Shown here: in pieces, positions 44,837 to 56,075 of the stretch | How the letters are laid out: every line of letters starts with the position of its first letter | Position numbering within the stretch: the stretch's first letter is position 1 | Assembly: GCA_030770535.1 (NCBI GenBank) | Contig: JASVEC010000037.1 | Location: forward strand, 186,001-250,000 | Origin: Batkoa obscura | Taxonomy: Eukaryota > Entomophthoromycota > Entomophthoromycetes > Entomophthorales > Batkoaceae | Direction of reading: 5' to 3' | DNA: 64,000 nt | The notes under the pieces: model-generated | The model's input: the letters and a program-made list of their open reading frames with translations, nothing else | Database searches by the model: none | Told to the model about the DNA's origin: nothing | Made by a program: the position numbers and the translations under genes

Positions 44837-45748
44837 TTATCTATAACATATGAACCTACTAATCTTATCAACAAATTTTTGTCTTTGCTTAGCTATTCCT
44901 GTATGTAAAAATATTAATATTAAGGAGTTGGCAGCGCTACCAGAAAGGAATAAAATAATAGCGCTAGAGTTCAAAGTTTTTTGAGTTGGGCTACCAAATC
45001 CATATTTAAACTCAAAGTAAGTTTCAACTGAAAATAATATAATAGATCCAAGGGTAGCGATGATATAAACAGTTAAAATCGAAAAGATTCTTATGGTAAC
45101 CCATTTTAAATTGGAACTAACTTCTGATATCTTACTTGCATCAGTCGTCGTCTCAATGTTGATTTTTATAAACTTTTTAGCACGTTTGGTTATAAGTGCT
45201 ATCTTAACATAACAAACAAAGATACCAACTGAGCTTATAAACATACTTATTAAAAAGTGAAAGTAAGTAATTGCTGTTGTTAAAGAATGGGAAGGTGACA
45301 TTAAACAAATAACGGTTGAGGCACTTAGTTTTAATAAATGTTGAGCAGCCGAAGCGATTAAAAGGGCAAAAAAAGATAAAGACATAATGGCGACTGGTAT
45401 ATATAATTTTTTCAAACATGGTTGTTTAGATAAATGTGATAATCTCTCAATAGCAAGAATTAAGTTTAAAATCACTTCATAATAAAAAACAGTTACAGAT
45501 AAAAAACCTAAAATTTGACATCCTTCTACTACATCATAAGCTTTTGTTCCCGTTATATAAAAATAGACAATATTGGCCCAGCCTATTAACGGTGTTAGAT
45601 ATTCAATACAACAAATCGTTATAATAAATATTATATCCCTTGTTCTTGGCCGGATTTGTACAGCAAAGGCTAACAAAAAACTGTTTAAAATAACTAAGAG
45701 CCCAGCAATCGCAAATATTATAATTCCAGATAATGAAAAACTACCCAT
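44837..45748 (-). CDS. Seven-transmembrane receptor-like protein, tandem copy 2
   Basis: An intronless 303-aa frame, same strand and length as the copy at 42392-43303. It keeps the same landmarks: IRPRTRDI, GCQILGFLSV, LILAIERLSH, ICLMSPS, RAKKFIKINIET, TIRIFSILTVYI and a basic tail (RQKFVDKISRFICYR). Copy-specific residues are concentrated before helix 3 (TGTKAYDVVEG versus TGIKALNQVVG) and in the second outer loop (LKLSASTVI versus LIASASNAI), as expected if ligand preference has shifted. The open frame and the concentration of changes in loops argue that both copies are functional. Function inferred: receptor of unknown ligand. Confidence 0.82.
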   Translation of the reverse strand: MGSFSLSGIIIFAIAGLLVILNSFLLAFAVQIRPRTRDIIFIITICCIEYLTPLIGWANIVYFYITGTKAYDVVEGCQILGFLSVTVFYYEVILNLILAIERLSHLSKQPCLKKLYIPVAIMSLSFFALLIASAAQHLLKLSASTVICLMSPSHSLTTAITYFHFLISMFISSVGIFVCYVKIALITKRAKKFIKINIETTTDASKISEVSSNLKWVTIRIFSILTVYIIATLGSIILFSVETYFEFKYGFGSPTQKTLNSSAIILFLSGSAANSLILIFLHTGIAKQRQKFVDKISRFICYR

Positions 45749-46665
45749 TTTTAAGGAAAAAAGACAAATTCAATTGAATGCTTCTTTCTTATTTATATAT
45801 ACTTTGTATGATTTATCTATTCAACCGGTTCAATGCTTTTTTACCTGTTAATAAAAGGTATTAATCTAAATAATTCGGATATGGTTACTATTTTTGGTAA
45901 GGCGAATCAAACTTAGTAATAATATTCTTCTAATTATATATAAAAATTAATATATAACAGGTTTGTAAACTAATTTTTTTGAGATTAATTATAGATTTAT
46001 CTTAATAGCCTTTCAGTTTAAAAATTCTTTATCCGTTTGTTGTAATTATAAAATAGACATCCCAGTTAAATAGAATGTGATATAATAGAGTGTGAAGTAA
46101 AGATATAATTACTAAAAAAACAACCAATATATAATACATTATTTATAACTTATTGTACCATCAAGCATGTGAGTACGCAAAGTTTAAGATTGATAATTAG
46201 AAAGTGATACCACATTTGCTAGAAGGAGCGAAATTTTATCGATGGTTCTTAATTCTCGAAACAACTATAAAATTGGCTTTACCAGAATAAGTAAACTACA
46301 CTTAAAAAATGATTCATGCAGAATTCTATTCTGAAAAATATAGTTTGTTAATATATGCCGAATAAATTAGTAGACTATAATAAAATAAACAATTGGCATT
46401 ATTATATGCTATGTCATTTTACATGAACTATATTATAAAATCAAGGATTACAATAAAATAATACTAAGATTTATTTTTATTTCGTTTTATAAATACGGAA
46501 TTTGATCCAGATTTTGTACTCTCGTAATTCGTACAAATGCTATAAACTGAACGTGGCATTTAGCAATAAATTATTAATTTTCGATTTTCTTCTCATGATC
46601 TACAAGCTTGTTTGATTTGTAAAAAAAGAATAAAAAATATTACTTATCTCATAGTTTAATAAATC
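44837..46665 (-). repeat. Tandem duplication unit 2 (receptor plus upstream DNA)
   Basis: Partner of 42392-44275. The upstream DNA is more diverged than the coding part, but the ordered shared words are clear (ACCAGAATAAGTAAACT, ATCCAGATTTTGTACT, AACGTGGCATTTA, AAAAAAGAATAAAAAATA). Confidence 0.85.
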
Positions 46666-47243
46666 ATCAAATAATTTTATAACCTTTAAAATACCTGTAA
46701 AAGCTATAGTGCTTTTTCTTGGCTTATTGAAAATACATTATTATTTAAAATGTTAATACTTCATATATTTTTAAATAACACTCATTTAAATAAATACTTG
46801 TTATACGTCCGCTCAGTGTTTTTCATCTAGTTTGATTACCTATTGCAACTCCAACAACATCTACATAAAAGCATCAAAAGTTCCTTCTGTTTTGAAGTCC
46901 CTTAAACCAAATAAAAAGAGTTTATATTTTTAAGATCAGAATATATATTTAATAGGACTAAATATAACTCCAAGAACATGAAAAGTTTTAAGCCCTGGAC
47001 TGAGATCTGATTATCAAATTATAAACAGCTCTTATTATGTATAAATTTTAAACTCTTAATTATAATCTGTTACGATTTATAAAATTATATTCCTTCAAAT
47101 GAACACCCTTTTCTAAGGATATGTAATTTAAAAAGTAAATCATTCAACAGGTGTTGATAATATGGGGATGTCCAAATTGGTTTGGGAATTAGTTAAAAAT
47201 CAATTCAACTTTTAAGTTTTCAAATTTGTAAGTCCTCAATATA

Positions 47244-47345
47244 TGGGAGTGTTTTTTTTAACTTCATTATTTTTTCCATTTTTTAAGCGCTATTTAAGCG
47301 GAAAATTTGTTAGTAAAATTCTTAAACATAAAAATACATCCCCAT
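47244..47345 (-). mobile_element. MITE family-1 copy N
   Basis: Starts TGGGAGTGTTTTTTTTAAC, core TTTTAAGCGCTATTTAAGCGG, ends AATACATCCCCATA. Confidence 0.9.
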
Positions 47346-47449
47346 ATGATTAATCAAATTTAAAAAACTTAAGCTTATTTTGATTGTTTTTTTTTAAATA
47401 ATTGATTTTTTCAATTGTGCATTTGATATTATTTTTATTAATTTTTAAA

Positions 47450-47688
47450 AATTTAATACAATAAGGGGAAGCACATTATATAAACGTTACAATTCATTTA
47501 CATCAATTTTAACAATTGTTCATAATAGCCCAAAGTTTATAGAATTTTGTGATAAAACAAAAAAAAGAAAAGAAAGATTACTAGAATTTACTAATAATAA
47601 TAACAATAATAATAATGAACTTAATCAAGCAATGTATAAAGTTGATGCTTTAAGGAGTAAAATATTGCTGTGCCAGCCCTATGATTAA
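47450..47688 (+). other. Unassigned open stretch, possible exon or gene relic
   Basis: About 78 codons without a stop and without an early ATG. It reads RGSTLYKRYNSFTSILTIV, then PKFIEFCDKTKKRKERLLEF, an Asn run of about eight, and NQAMYKVDALRSKILLC before TAA. The charged helical composition with an Asn run looks like coding sequence of this genome. I do not recognise a family and see no matching exon nearby. Confidence 0.3.
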
Positions 47689-48536
47689 CTATAGTATAAT
47701 AATTGCCTAAGTTATTGTGTTCTCGAGTTCAGAAACAATCAATCCCATGCTCTTAATTTGATTTACTATGTGAATTTCTATCTTCATCTCAAAGAATATT
47801 ATCTTCTCATTTTGATATTTGTACTTGTCAAAGTATAAAAGAGATTTTAAAGTATAGTAGCTCGAGGTTTTTTAACTAAATTATTCCCTAATATTTCATA
47901 CATTTAGTAAAGTCACTAAATTTTCTTAATAATATTTTACGTAGATTTTACATTAGTATTGTTTACTCTATTTGTCTTACATAGTCTATAGCCTATCATG
48001 CGCTATTCTTTGTAATTCAAGTCTATATTAGTCACATAAACTAAGGCCTTTCGACTTACGGTATAGTCGACTAGATAATAGCTATTATCGACTCCAATCA
48101 CTGAGTACCAGATCCCGCAGTTAATCTTATTAGCAGTATTTTCCACTTAATACTATTAAAAGTGAACAAAATAGTGAAACGTAAAAAGGTATCCCTTGAT
48201 TCTAAAAAAGTTGAAGAAATTTACATTCTGTTTTTAAATGTTAATTATTTTATAAAACTATCAAAAAAAATTATAATAATATTTTAGTGTTAAGTATAAG
48301 TCATTGGTAATACTTGATTCACTTAGATCTTCTTATTTATTCCATGTCTTTGTATGTATCTTTGATAGCTAAAAATATAAATAATACTAACTTATACATC
48401 AAACTTAATATTTATAACATAGGATATTAAAATCATTAAATCGAATTAAATATATTAAAGTTATAATTGATTTCTATAACATTTAATTATATACAAAATA
48501 ATAAAAGCTTTATAACAAAAATTCTCTTTTAAGTTT

Positions 48537-49830
48537 CTACTTAATCTTAAAACAACTTTCTTCCGATTCAATAAAAGTGGAACCCTTAAGTGTTAACTTT
48601 TGTTCTAAATGAGTTAAACTCAGGTCAAAATAAAATAATAAACGACAAAGTGTTAATTCAACCATTGATTGTATAAGGCTAGAGTAAAGTATTTTTCATT
48701 ATTAAAATAAAATCCGCTATTATCTTCATTAATCCGTTTTTCAGATCGAAGTTGCTTCACATCTTCACTCCATAAATCTGGATCATAATGTAAGATATAA
48801 ATATTAGTACTTACAATGATCTATAGAGACAAAGATAAAAACAGAAAAAACATTAAATGCAAAAAATATCAAAAACTATATTTACCCCTCGAGGAAGAAA
48901 ATAGCTATTAATAGTTTTCCCATTATTGGGTACTTTTCTGAATAATAAATTAGCTACTCCAGGTATTAACCTTAAGCTTTCTCTTGTACTGACTTTAAAA
49001 CATAACATTTGTTTTCGGCTTTATTGGGATTCAGAAAACGTATTGTATTTATTAAAGATCCTTCTATTTCTATTTCTATTTCTACTTGTTGGTGAAGTTC
49101 CAGATGTTTTAAAACAAAATATAAACACATATAGAATAAACTAGTTGATGCCACTGGTAACAAGGGGAGAGATGGTTTACCATGTTAAGGTATATGTAAT
49201 CGATTCGGAACCGAAGGTACTAGAAAATAAATAAATAATATAATAAAAACTAGAACCTGACAAAACTATTATATTTATAATTGAGCTTCGGCGGCCAACT
49301 CAGTGATAGATAATTTGTCATTAGTCCCTGTATCTTTAGCATTGGTTAGTGAATATAAAACGGAATTATTGTCAGTTGAATTTATTGCCTTTATAACACA
49401 TTTCTTTGAAAATTCGTTTGCTTTTAAATAATAATAATTAGCTGTGAAATGTAAGATTGTATTATTTTTTGTAATAGAAACAGATAATTTCATCTTATAG
49501 TCAAGGTTGCATTTCAGCTGTCTTTGTTTAATGCTTTAAAGGAGACCCCAAAACTTATATTTCCTATAATATTAAGGATAGTTAATTTGAATAATTTAAA
49601 AATATTACATTGATTAGAGTTATTTGAAGTTAATATTGTAGTTTCAGGTAATGGTAGTACACCAAACATGATGATTGAAGGTTCTATCAAGCGTATAAAA
49701 CTGGATTAAAATGTATAGTGTGATATTCGTTTCCTTTTTTGGTTTCCTTTTTTATGCTGTTTTTCATCTATCATGAAAAATAAACTTCATATTTTTGAAA
49801 GTACTCATAAAATCAGTATTAGAATAAATT
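48537..49830 (-). pseudogene. Cytochrome P450 pseudogene
   Basis: Fragments in P450 order lie on the minus strand. From high to low coordinates: FMSTFKNMKFIF; FIRLIEPSII; the region around helix E, KLFKLTILNIIGNISFGVSF; an open frame (49275-49493) ending NDKLSITELAAEAQL; the helix I remnant STFGSESITYTLTW; then SLRLIPGVANLLFRKV and SYFLPRG (the K-helix region, followed by an intron with a GTAAAT donor); YILHYDPDLWSEDVKQ; and a C-terminal TLCRLLFYFDLSLTHLEQK ending near 48537. Several stops and frame changes interrupt it. The Cys-containing haem-binding loop that should precede the last helix is missing, so the relic could not bind haem. The parent would have been an ER monooxygenase. Substrate and CYP family are unknown. 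Confidence 0.85.
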
Positions 49831-50689
49831 TGTTTTACTGATTTATAATTGTATAAAATGACTTCACTTTAACCTAAAGTTAAGGGTGATATTAGGATTT
49901 TTATTATTAATTTATAAATTCAACTTATTAACTCTTACTGTTCTACTGTATTTTTGATATAAATTATCATAAATTAGAAATGCTTTGAAAATGGAAACAC
50001 TTGATATAAGGTTGGACCTGGTATATGTCTTAATGGACTAATAAAAAGATTGTAATAAATCTAAAAAAAGTGTTCACTTTTATTTACTTTATAAATTTAA
50101 TATTTAATATTGATTGATATTAATAAGCAGATTATGTTTATAATTATTGTTTAAAAGAAAAAGTGTTTTTATTGATATTGAACTTAATTATAGTTTTAAA
50201 ACGAGCATTTAAAGTAGAATTAAAAGAACAGTTCTGTTCTAGTTTATGGTATTTAAAGATTTCAATTATTATTAGTGTTCATATATAGTATCAAAAATTG
50301 ATTTTTGTTCAAGTGTTTTTATAATAATTAAGATCTAATTATTGCCTTTATATCTTATACTAGAACAATTAGATTTATAATTCATTGAAGATTAGGAAGG
50401 AGGTGAAATAAAAACCAATCTATTAAATTTTAATAGTATATAATAAATTTGATTTTTCATTTATTAAATAGTATAACAAAGTAAGACAAAAGTAGACTTA
50501 CTATAGCCGGGTATAATTTAATAATTTCATTCATTCCATTTTGACTTATAGACAATTGCCAAATAAACATTCTCCTACTTTTATCAATTCAATTCAAACT
50601 AAGTTATAATAATAATAGCTTTATAAAAAAATATTAAAACCATCCAATTTATAATCAATTATAATAATTCAACTCATGTTTTATTTTTA
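49831..50689. other. Intergenic, nothing recognised
   Basis: About 860 bp between the P450 relic and the SRP14 3' end. A stretch near 50040-50100 weakly recalls the upstream DNA of the receptor units, but I cannot support homology. Confidence 0.4.
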
Positions 50690-51178
50690 TTAGTTTTTAT
50701 CCTTAACTTCTTTTGTATCTTTATCCTTTCCTTCCTTCTCCTTTTTGTTCCTAACTTTCTTTTTCAATGCACTCATTTCATTTCTTAATAATGCATTATA
50801 AGTATTTAAAAATTTATCTACAGAATTCGAGTTCAACTAAAAAATGAAATAAATTCTTCGTTAATATCCAAATTTTTAAAAAAAGCTTTAATACTGTCAA
50901 TAGTTATAAATACAATAAAAACTTACATAAGTACTAATTGTTTTTTTGTCCACTGTAACTCTTACTAAACAATAATGCTTGTCTTTAACTTCCCCTAATT
51001 TACGTTTTAAACTTGGATGAGATGCTCTCTTTAATGTATAGAATACACTTCCTTTATCTTTCGTTTGTTGAAACAAATCCTTCAATTGTTTATTAAACTG
51101 AAATAATAAATCTATTAGTTTAAACTTACTAATGATTATTTAATATATTATTTTTACCTCTGAATTGTTTAATAGCAT
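50690..51178 (-). CDS. SRP14: Signal recognition particle subunit SRP14
   Basis: SRP14 binds the Alu end of SRP RNA, with SRP9 in most eukaryotes, and slows elongation during ER targeting. Three exons (51158-51178, 50927-51097, 50690-50836) give 112 aa, close to the animal protein's length. The tiny first exon (MLLNNSE) joins in frame to FNKQLKDLFQQTKDKGSVFY, which matches the family's FLTELTRLFQ..GSVYITLK pattern. Then come HYCLVRVTVDKKTISTY (family LLRATDGKKKIST) and VDKFLNTYNALLRNEMSALK. A strongly basic/acidic Lys-rich tail (KKEKEGKDKDTKEVKDK) closes it. The introns are 60 and 90 nt. It diverges from the HSDL2-type gene across 686 bp. Confidence 0.92.
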
Positions 51179-51864
51179 TTTTAAATTGATATTGTTATAT
51201 AAAAAGTTTTATTCTTTTAATTAAGAATCTTGAGCACATATTTTTTGTTGAGTTAGATTTAATCCAATCATAATTGTTGTCATTTCATCAATAGAAATAA
51301 AATTTAGTATTTCTATTAAGAAATATGACATTATATAAGTCTATCTAACCAATAAAGATTTTGTTGTTTACTTGAACTTATAAAATACTCTCACAATTCA
51401 GTAATTCAATATGAAAAATTAATACCATTTTTACTTTATTAACTATTTCATTTTATTTTAAAAATTATTAAGTTTATAAAATACTATAAATAGAACTTAT
51501 TTTATAATGTAAGAATTTATTGCTATTGATGATATCTATTTCATTTTCAAAGTAAAATATTAATGAAAAACACTTTAAGTTTATCCGAATAAGTTTTATA
51601 GATAATAGCATCACTTTTCAAACTTAACTTTAACAACTAAATTAAATAAAAAACAATACCCGCTTCTACTTCAACTTTCACAGTTTCTCAAAAAATCATC
51701 GATTTTGTTCTAAAACTGTAACTCAAAGTTATTTTTCCTTTTAATTCAAAAATTAGTCATGCAAACAAAAAAACCAGCATTTGAAATCCGAAATCACTTA
51801 TTATAAACTTCAAAGTTGGAAACATGTCAACTTAAATCAATTCTTTTATTTAAATTTAAAAAAA
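51179..51864. promoter_or_regulatory. Divergent promoter region of SRP14 and the HSDL2-type gene
   Basis: A 686-bp gap between two divergent starts. No specific factor site is recognised. The segment just upstream of the ATG at 51865 is A-rich, as with other starts in this window. Confidence 0.35.
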
Positions 51865-53239
51865 ATGTCATTAAAAGGAAAAACTTTATTAATTACTGGC
51901 GCTTCTCGGTAAGTCATACATTCACTTATGTATTTTTGTCAATTAATTTTAATATTTACAGTGGTATTGGTTTAGCAGTTGCTATTCGAGCAGCAAGAGA
52001 TGGCGCCAATGTAGCTATTCTAGCTAAAACAGCAGAAAGTAATCCAAAAGTAAGAATGTTCTCGTTATTTAGAACCAAGTTGAATTTCAACATTAAATTA
52101 GAATATAACTAATTAATAAACTAATTCAATAGTTACCTGGGACTATCTATTCCGCTGCTGAAGAAATACGTCAAGCAGGTGGAAAGGCATTACCTATTGT
52201 ATGTGATATACGTTCTGAAGAACAAATTATTCAAGCTATTGAAAAAACAGTAGCTGAGTTTGGGGGCATTGATATTGTGGTTAACAATGGTAAGCTAAAA
52301 AGAATCAGTTTTTTTTATAGAGAAAAGTTTACTAATTAATATTTAATAATTAGCATCCGCTATCTTTTTAAAAGGTACTGAAGGAGTCAATGGTAAACGA
52401 TATGATTTAATGCATCAAGTCAATGCTAGAGGTACTTATTTGGTTTCTAAGGTAAATTAATTGAAAAACGATTTTTTTATAAAAAAAAGTTTAAAAACTA
52501 ATATACATCAATTATTTTTAGTATGCTCTTCCTTATTTAAAAAAAAGTAGTAATCCACATATCTTAAATATGGCTCCACCATTAGCTATGGAACCAAAAT
52601 GGTTTAAGAATACAGTGGCTTATACTATGGCAAAGTAAGTTTCAAGCTCTCTTTATTATTATTTACTGATTTAATTTGTTAAATAGATATGGTATGTCTA
52701 TGTGTGTATTAGGTATGGCAGCTGAGTTTAAGGAATTTAATATTAAAGTGAATGCTCTTTGGCCATATACCGCTATTTTAACAGCTGCTCTTCAAATGAT
52801 TGGTAAGTTTTATTCTAATTTGATAATTATTTATATAATGAATGAATCAATTTTTAATACTTTATTTTTATTTTGTTCTTAGAAGGTAGTAATATACCTG
52901 AAAAATGTCGGTAAGTCAAATAGTTATTTCTACAAAATAAGTTATTTATTAATCTTTTTTTAAAAATAATATAGTAAACCTGAAGCCATGGCGGATGCTG
53001 CTCATCTTATTTTAACTAAGGATGATATTAAGTTTAGGTAAGTTATTTATTATTTTGTTTTATTTGTTTATTAGTATTTATGTAGTGGAAATTTCTTAAT
53101 TGATGAAATTGTATTACGTGAAGCTGGTATTGATATGGAACAATATTCTGTTGTCCCAGGATCTAAAAATTTTGAATTAGATGGCTTTTTAACTAAAGAA
53201 ATTCATCAAAGAATTCATCAATTAAGAGCTAAACTTTAA
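51865..53239 (+). CDS. HSDL2-type short-chain dehydrogenase
   Basis: NAD(P)-dependent Rossmann-fold SDR, related to hydroxysteroid dehydrogenase-like protein 2; animal HSDL2 is peroxisomal/mitochondrial and linked to lipid metabolism. Nine exons (51865-51908, 51962-52049, 52133-52289, 52354-52451, 52522-52634, 52687-52802, 52883-52910, 52975-53037, 53086-53239) join in frame to 286 aa. Motifs: the TGASRGIG cofactor loop (built across intron 1), NNAS, the catalytic tyrosine in AYTMAKYGMSM (Y-x3-K), and the HSDL2 signatures AKTAESNPKLPGTIY, AEEIRQAGGKALP, WPYTAILTAA and GNFLIDE. The family's usual active-site serine before the tyrosine reads NMAPPLAM (family NISPPL), so Ser is replaced by Ala. 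The C-terminus RAKL lacks a clear PTS1 but is near SKL-like. No SCP2 domain. Confidence 0.92.
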
Positions 53240-53360
53240 ATAAACAATTCCTCTTTTTTTATCTATTTATTTATTATTTTATTTTATATATTCTATATAT
53301 TAATATAATATCAAATAACTATTCTATTCTATTTTTATTTTTATATTTATTTAAAATCAA

Positions 53361-54617
53361 TTAAGCCATAAATCCCATTTTTTTAATAACCCCTCCCTTT
53401 TGTTGAATCTTTTCTATTTCTTCTTTCTCTTCCGAAATCCTTAAATTTAAAGCGTGTAAGGCATTAGAACCGATAGTTTGAGCAGTCTAATTTTAAAAAA
53501 TCAATTTTCATCATTAATAATAGGGGTTATAAAACTAATAATAAAATAGAAAACAGAACAAAAACTTACAGTTAACATTTCAATTAACATTGAAGGGTCA
53601 ATCGATTTATCCCCGCTTTTTTGTACCCCACAAATATTTCCTTTGGAATTAATAGCTACATGTAAAGCTGCATCTGAACAATGCTCCTCCATATTAGTAC
53701 TATCTAATATATACCGATCTCCAATCTAAATAAATAAAGATAATAAATAAAAACAAGTATTGTTTTGGTATATTATATTTTTACAATAATAATTACTTTT
53801 ATTTTTATTTTTATTATTATATATAGTATAAAATAGACTTACTTTTGATAATGTTGTTAAAATAGGTACATTTTCCCAACCTGGAACAGGAATGGACTGA
53901 TTATCATCATCGATTACTTCAAATTCAAATTGATTATCACCAACATCTTCAATAACAGTCATTGGAAGTCTTGTATTAGCTAGAGCAGCATAGATAGCAT
54001 AAGATATAGCATCAATCAAATTCCCAGAGATACCTAATACCTAATTAAAATTTGTAGTAATTCGATAAGTGTTGAGTTTATAAATGGAATTTGATTAAAT
54101 TACTAATGCATCTATGTATAAACACCAGCAAGCATTTTTGGGTATTATACATAATTTTTTTAAATCGATACCACCTTGTGGTCCACATAAGCCTCGCTGT
54201 AAAATTTGAGCTATTTCAGAACTAACTTCTTCATTTAATTTTGTTTCAAATTGATTCACTGAATTTGGAGAACTATTTAAAATAAAAATAATCAATAAGC
54301 ATCCCACAGCAATCATCAATATAAACATTAGTTATAGTAATCATCACAATTAATTTTACTTACCATTCCACATTGATTTTTAAATAACCTTCATCAATAA
54401 TCTCATTAGTTGGTAATATTGGTTCTGTTTCTGCTTTTATACCAACTAACACATCGGTACCATCTCCTAATCGACATCTAGCTGATCCGCTTGCATGTGC
54501 TAATATTCCAGTTTCAATATAAATTTGACGATAATCTTCCCTTCCTCGTCCATCCGTTCTTATTCCAGAATCAATTCCTTTAATAATATAATCTCGTTCA
54601 CTGATAGAAATACTCAT
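53361..54617 (-). CDS. RRP42: Exosome complex subunit RRP42 (EXOSC7)
   Basis: RNase PH-like ring subunit of the RNA exosome, structural rather than catalytic in eukaryotes. Five exons (54364-54617, 54104-54272, 53843-54040, 53570-53725, 53361-53486) give 300 aa, the family length. The N-terminus shows SISERDYIIKGIDSGIRTDG, GRGREDYRQI, GSARCRLGDGTDVLVGIKAE and, across intron 1, NVECSPNS. Then QILQRGLCG, CIIPKNACWCLYIDALVLGI, the helix NLIDAISYAIYAALANTRLP, and YILDSTNMEEHCSDAALHVA with GNICGVQKSG. It converges with the HSDL2-type gene 121 bp away. All introns are short GT-AG. Confidence 0.95.
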
Positions 54618-54852
54618 ATTAAATGAAGTTTTGATTTTTTAAAATTGGTAATATAAAGAAAAAGAAAAAGAAAATTGAACTAAAATATTTTAAATTTTTA
54701 TTTAAGATTGATTTTTTTTAAAGATATATATCTAATTATAGAGTATAAGAGCAAGGGTAAATATTAAAAATTTAGTTTAAATAATTTAATGTATTTAAAA
54801 AAGAAATTTACTTAATCTTATTTATTTAAACTTCTAAATATACTCAACTAAC

Positions 54853-56075
54853 TCAAGTCAAATCGACCGGACAATCTAACATCCCATTTGGGCCAAGTAA
54901 CCCACTTAAAAGAACTCTATTTTCTGATTCAATACCACCAATAACAGTTAAACTAGACATAGGTCCTTGTTCATCCATCAACAATGTTTCAACCTTAAAA
55001 TTTTTACCATAAAATCTACCATCCCCAGTTTCATTAGAAATTCTAACAGCAATAGCAGGAATTGGGGCAAGGTTATCCTTACGAAAATTCTCAAAATAAT
55101 CAAATACTTTATGTGTCTTTGGAAACCCAGCAATATAGATTCTACCACTGGATGGATCTACTTTTATATTATCTGGTAAGAAACTTAATTCTATTTTATC
55201 TTTGACTTCTAATTCTCCAGTTTCAATGTCTCTAGTAAACATCCAAACCCGACCACCCTTGTTCTCTGCTAAATACAATTCATCTTTAGCATAATTTAAA
55301 GCTAATCCATTGGCAGATATAATCTTTGAAGCTACAGTTGAAAGTTCTCCTTTAGTATCTCTATATAATACTTTTCCGTTTCCGATAATTCCATGACTTT
55401 CTAAATATTGAGACACTCCAGATATGTTTTCGCTTTCTTTTGATATATAGAATGAAGTAGATGTTACAAGTACAATGGAATTTAAATTTATGAATGTTTC
55501 ATTTGTAATACTTTCTTTGTGCACTACTTCATCGCTGCCAATTTTATAAGTGAAATGCTCAATATGATCAAGGCCACCAAGCAAATGATTGATAGCATAA
55601 ATATGATTTAACTGAGAGTCCTTATCATCTTTAATAATATCAAAACCATGGATAGCAAAGTTAATGTTCTTTGGGAATCCAATCATATTCAATTTTTTAG
55701 CTTTCTGTTGAGTATAATCATAAGCATAAAAATGGGACATTTTACCAAATGGTATTCCTGTTTTTGGATTATAATGTTTACTAACCCAATATTTATTTGT
55801 AGTATAATCTTCTGGACACCCAAAGATAGCAAACTTAGAATCATAATTAATAGCTAAATCTTCACATCCTTTTAATTCTATAATAAAATTATTAACATTA
55901 TGCATTTATCTAGTTTATAAAAATATTTACCAGGAATGCTTTTACAGTTTGATAAATCTGATTGTTCAAAGGTAGTCAAGAAAGATTCTGTAAAGAATAA
56001 CAGGGTAATGAAAGGGTAAAAGTAATACCCTAAAATAGCTATTATTGCTAAACTGAGATTAAGTAGTATAGACAT
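54853..56075 (-). CDS. Paraoxonase/arylesterase-like six-blade propeller protein
   Basis: Two exons (55931-56075, 54853-55877) give 389 aa. Residues ~1-30 are a signal anchor (LLNLSLAIIAILGYYFYPFI). The propeller follows the paraoxonase pattern: GCEDLAI (calcium Glu/Asp), AIHGFDI (His115-like), YAINHLLGG (His134-like), INLNSIVLV, SANGLALNY with LYLAENKGGRVWMF, and LPDNIKVDPSSGRIYIAG (calcium Asp-Asn). In human PON1 the third motif is LNDIVAVG; here its Asp is Ser, so one calcium ligand is changed. Paraoxonases hydrolyse lactones and aryl esters; here the activity is inferred and may be altered. Intron 1 (53 nt) is supported by the rebuilt NCKSIPELKGCEDL. Probably anchored on the lumenal or outer side of a membrane. 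Confidence 0.88.

Larger units (their letters stand above)
45749..48536. other. Intergenic with a MITE and an unassigned open stretch
   Basis: Up to about 46665 this is duplication-unit DNA. It then holds a lone half-repeat TATGGGGATGTCC at ~47160, MITE copy N (47244-47345) and an unassigned open frame at 47450-47688. Confidence 0.45.

Noticed and set aside
45573-45851. A plus-strand open frame antisense to the second receptor
   Set aside because: Mirror of a real coding frame; the receptor on the minus strand explains it.
47158-47172. Lone TATGGGGATGTCC end as a further MITE
   Set aside because: Only one terminal repeat's worth of sequence is present; the rest of the element is absent.
49960-50220. 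A third copy of the receptor upstream region
   Set aside because: A few shared AT-rich words only; order and length do not support homology.
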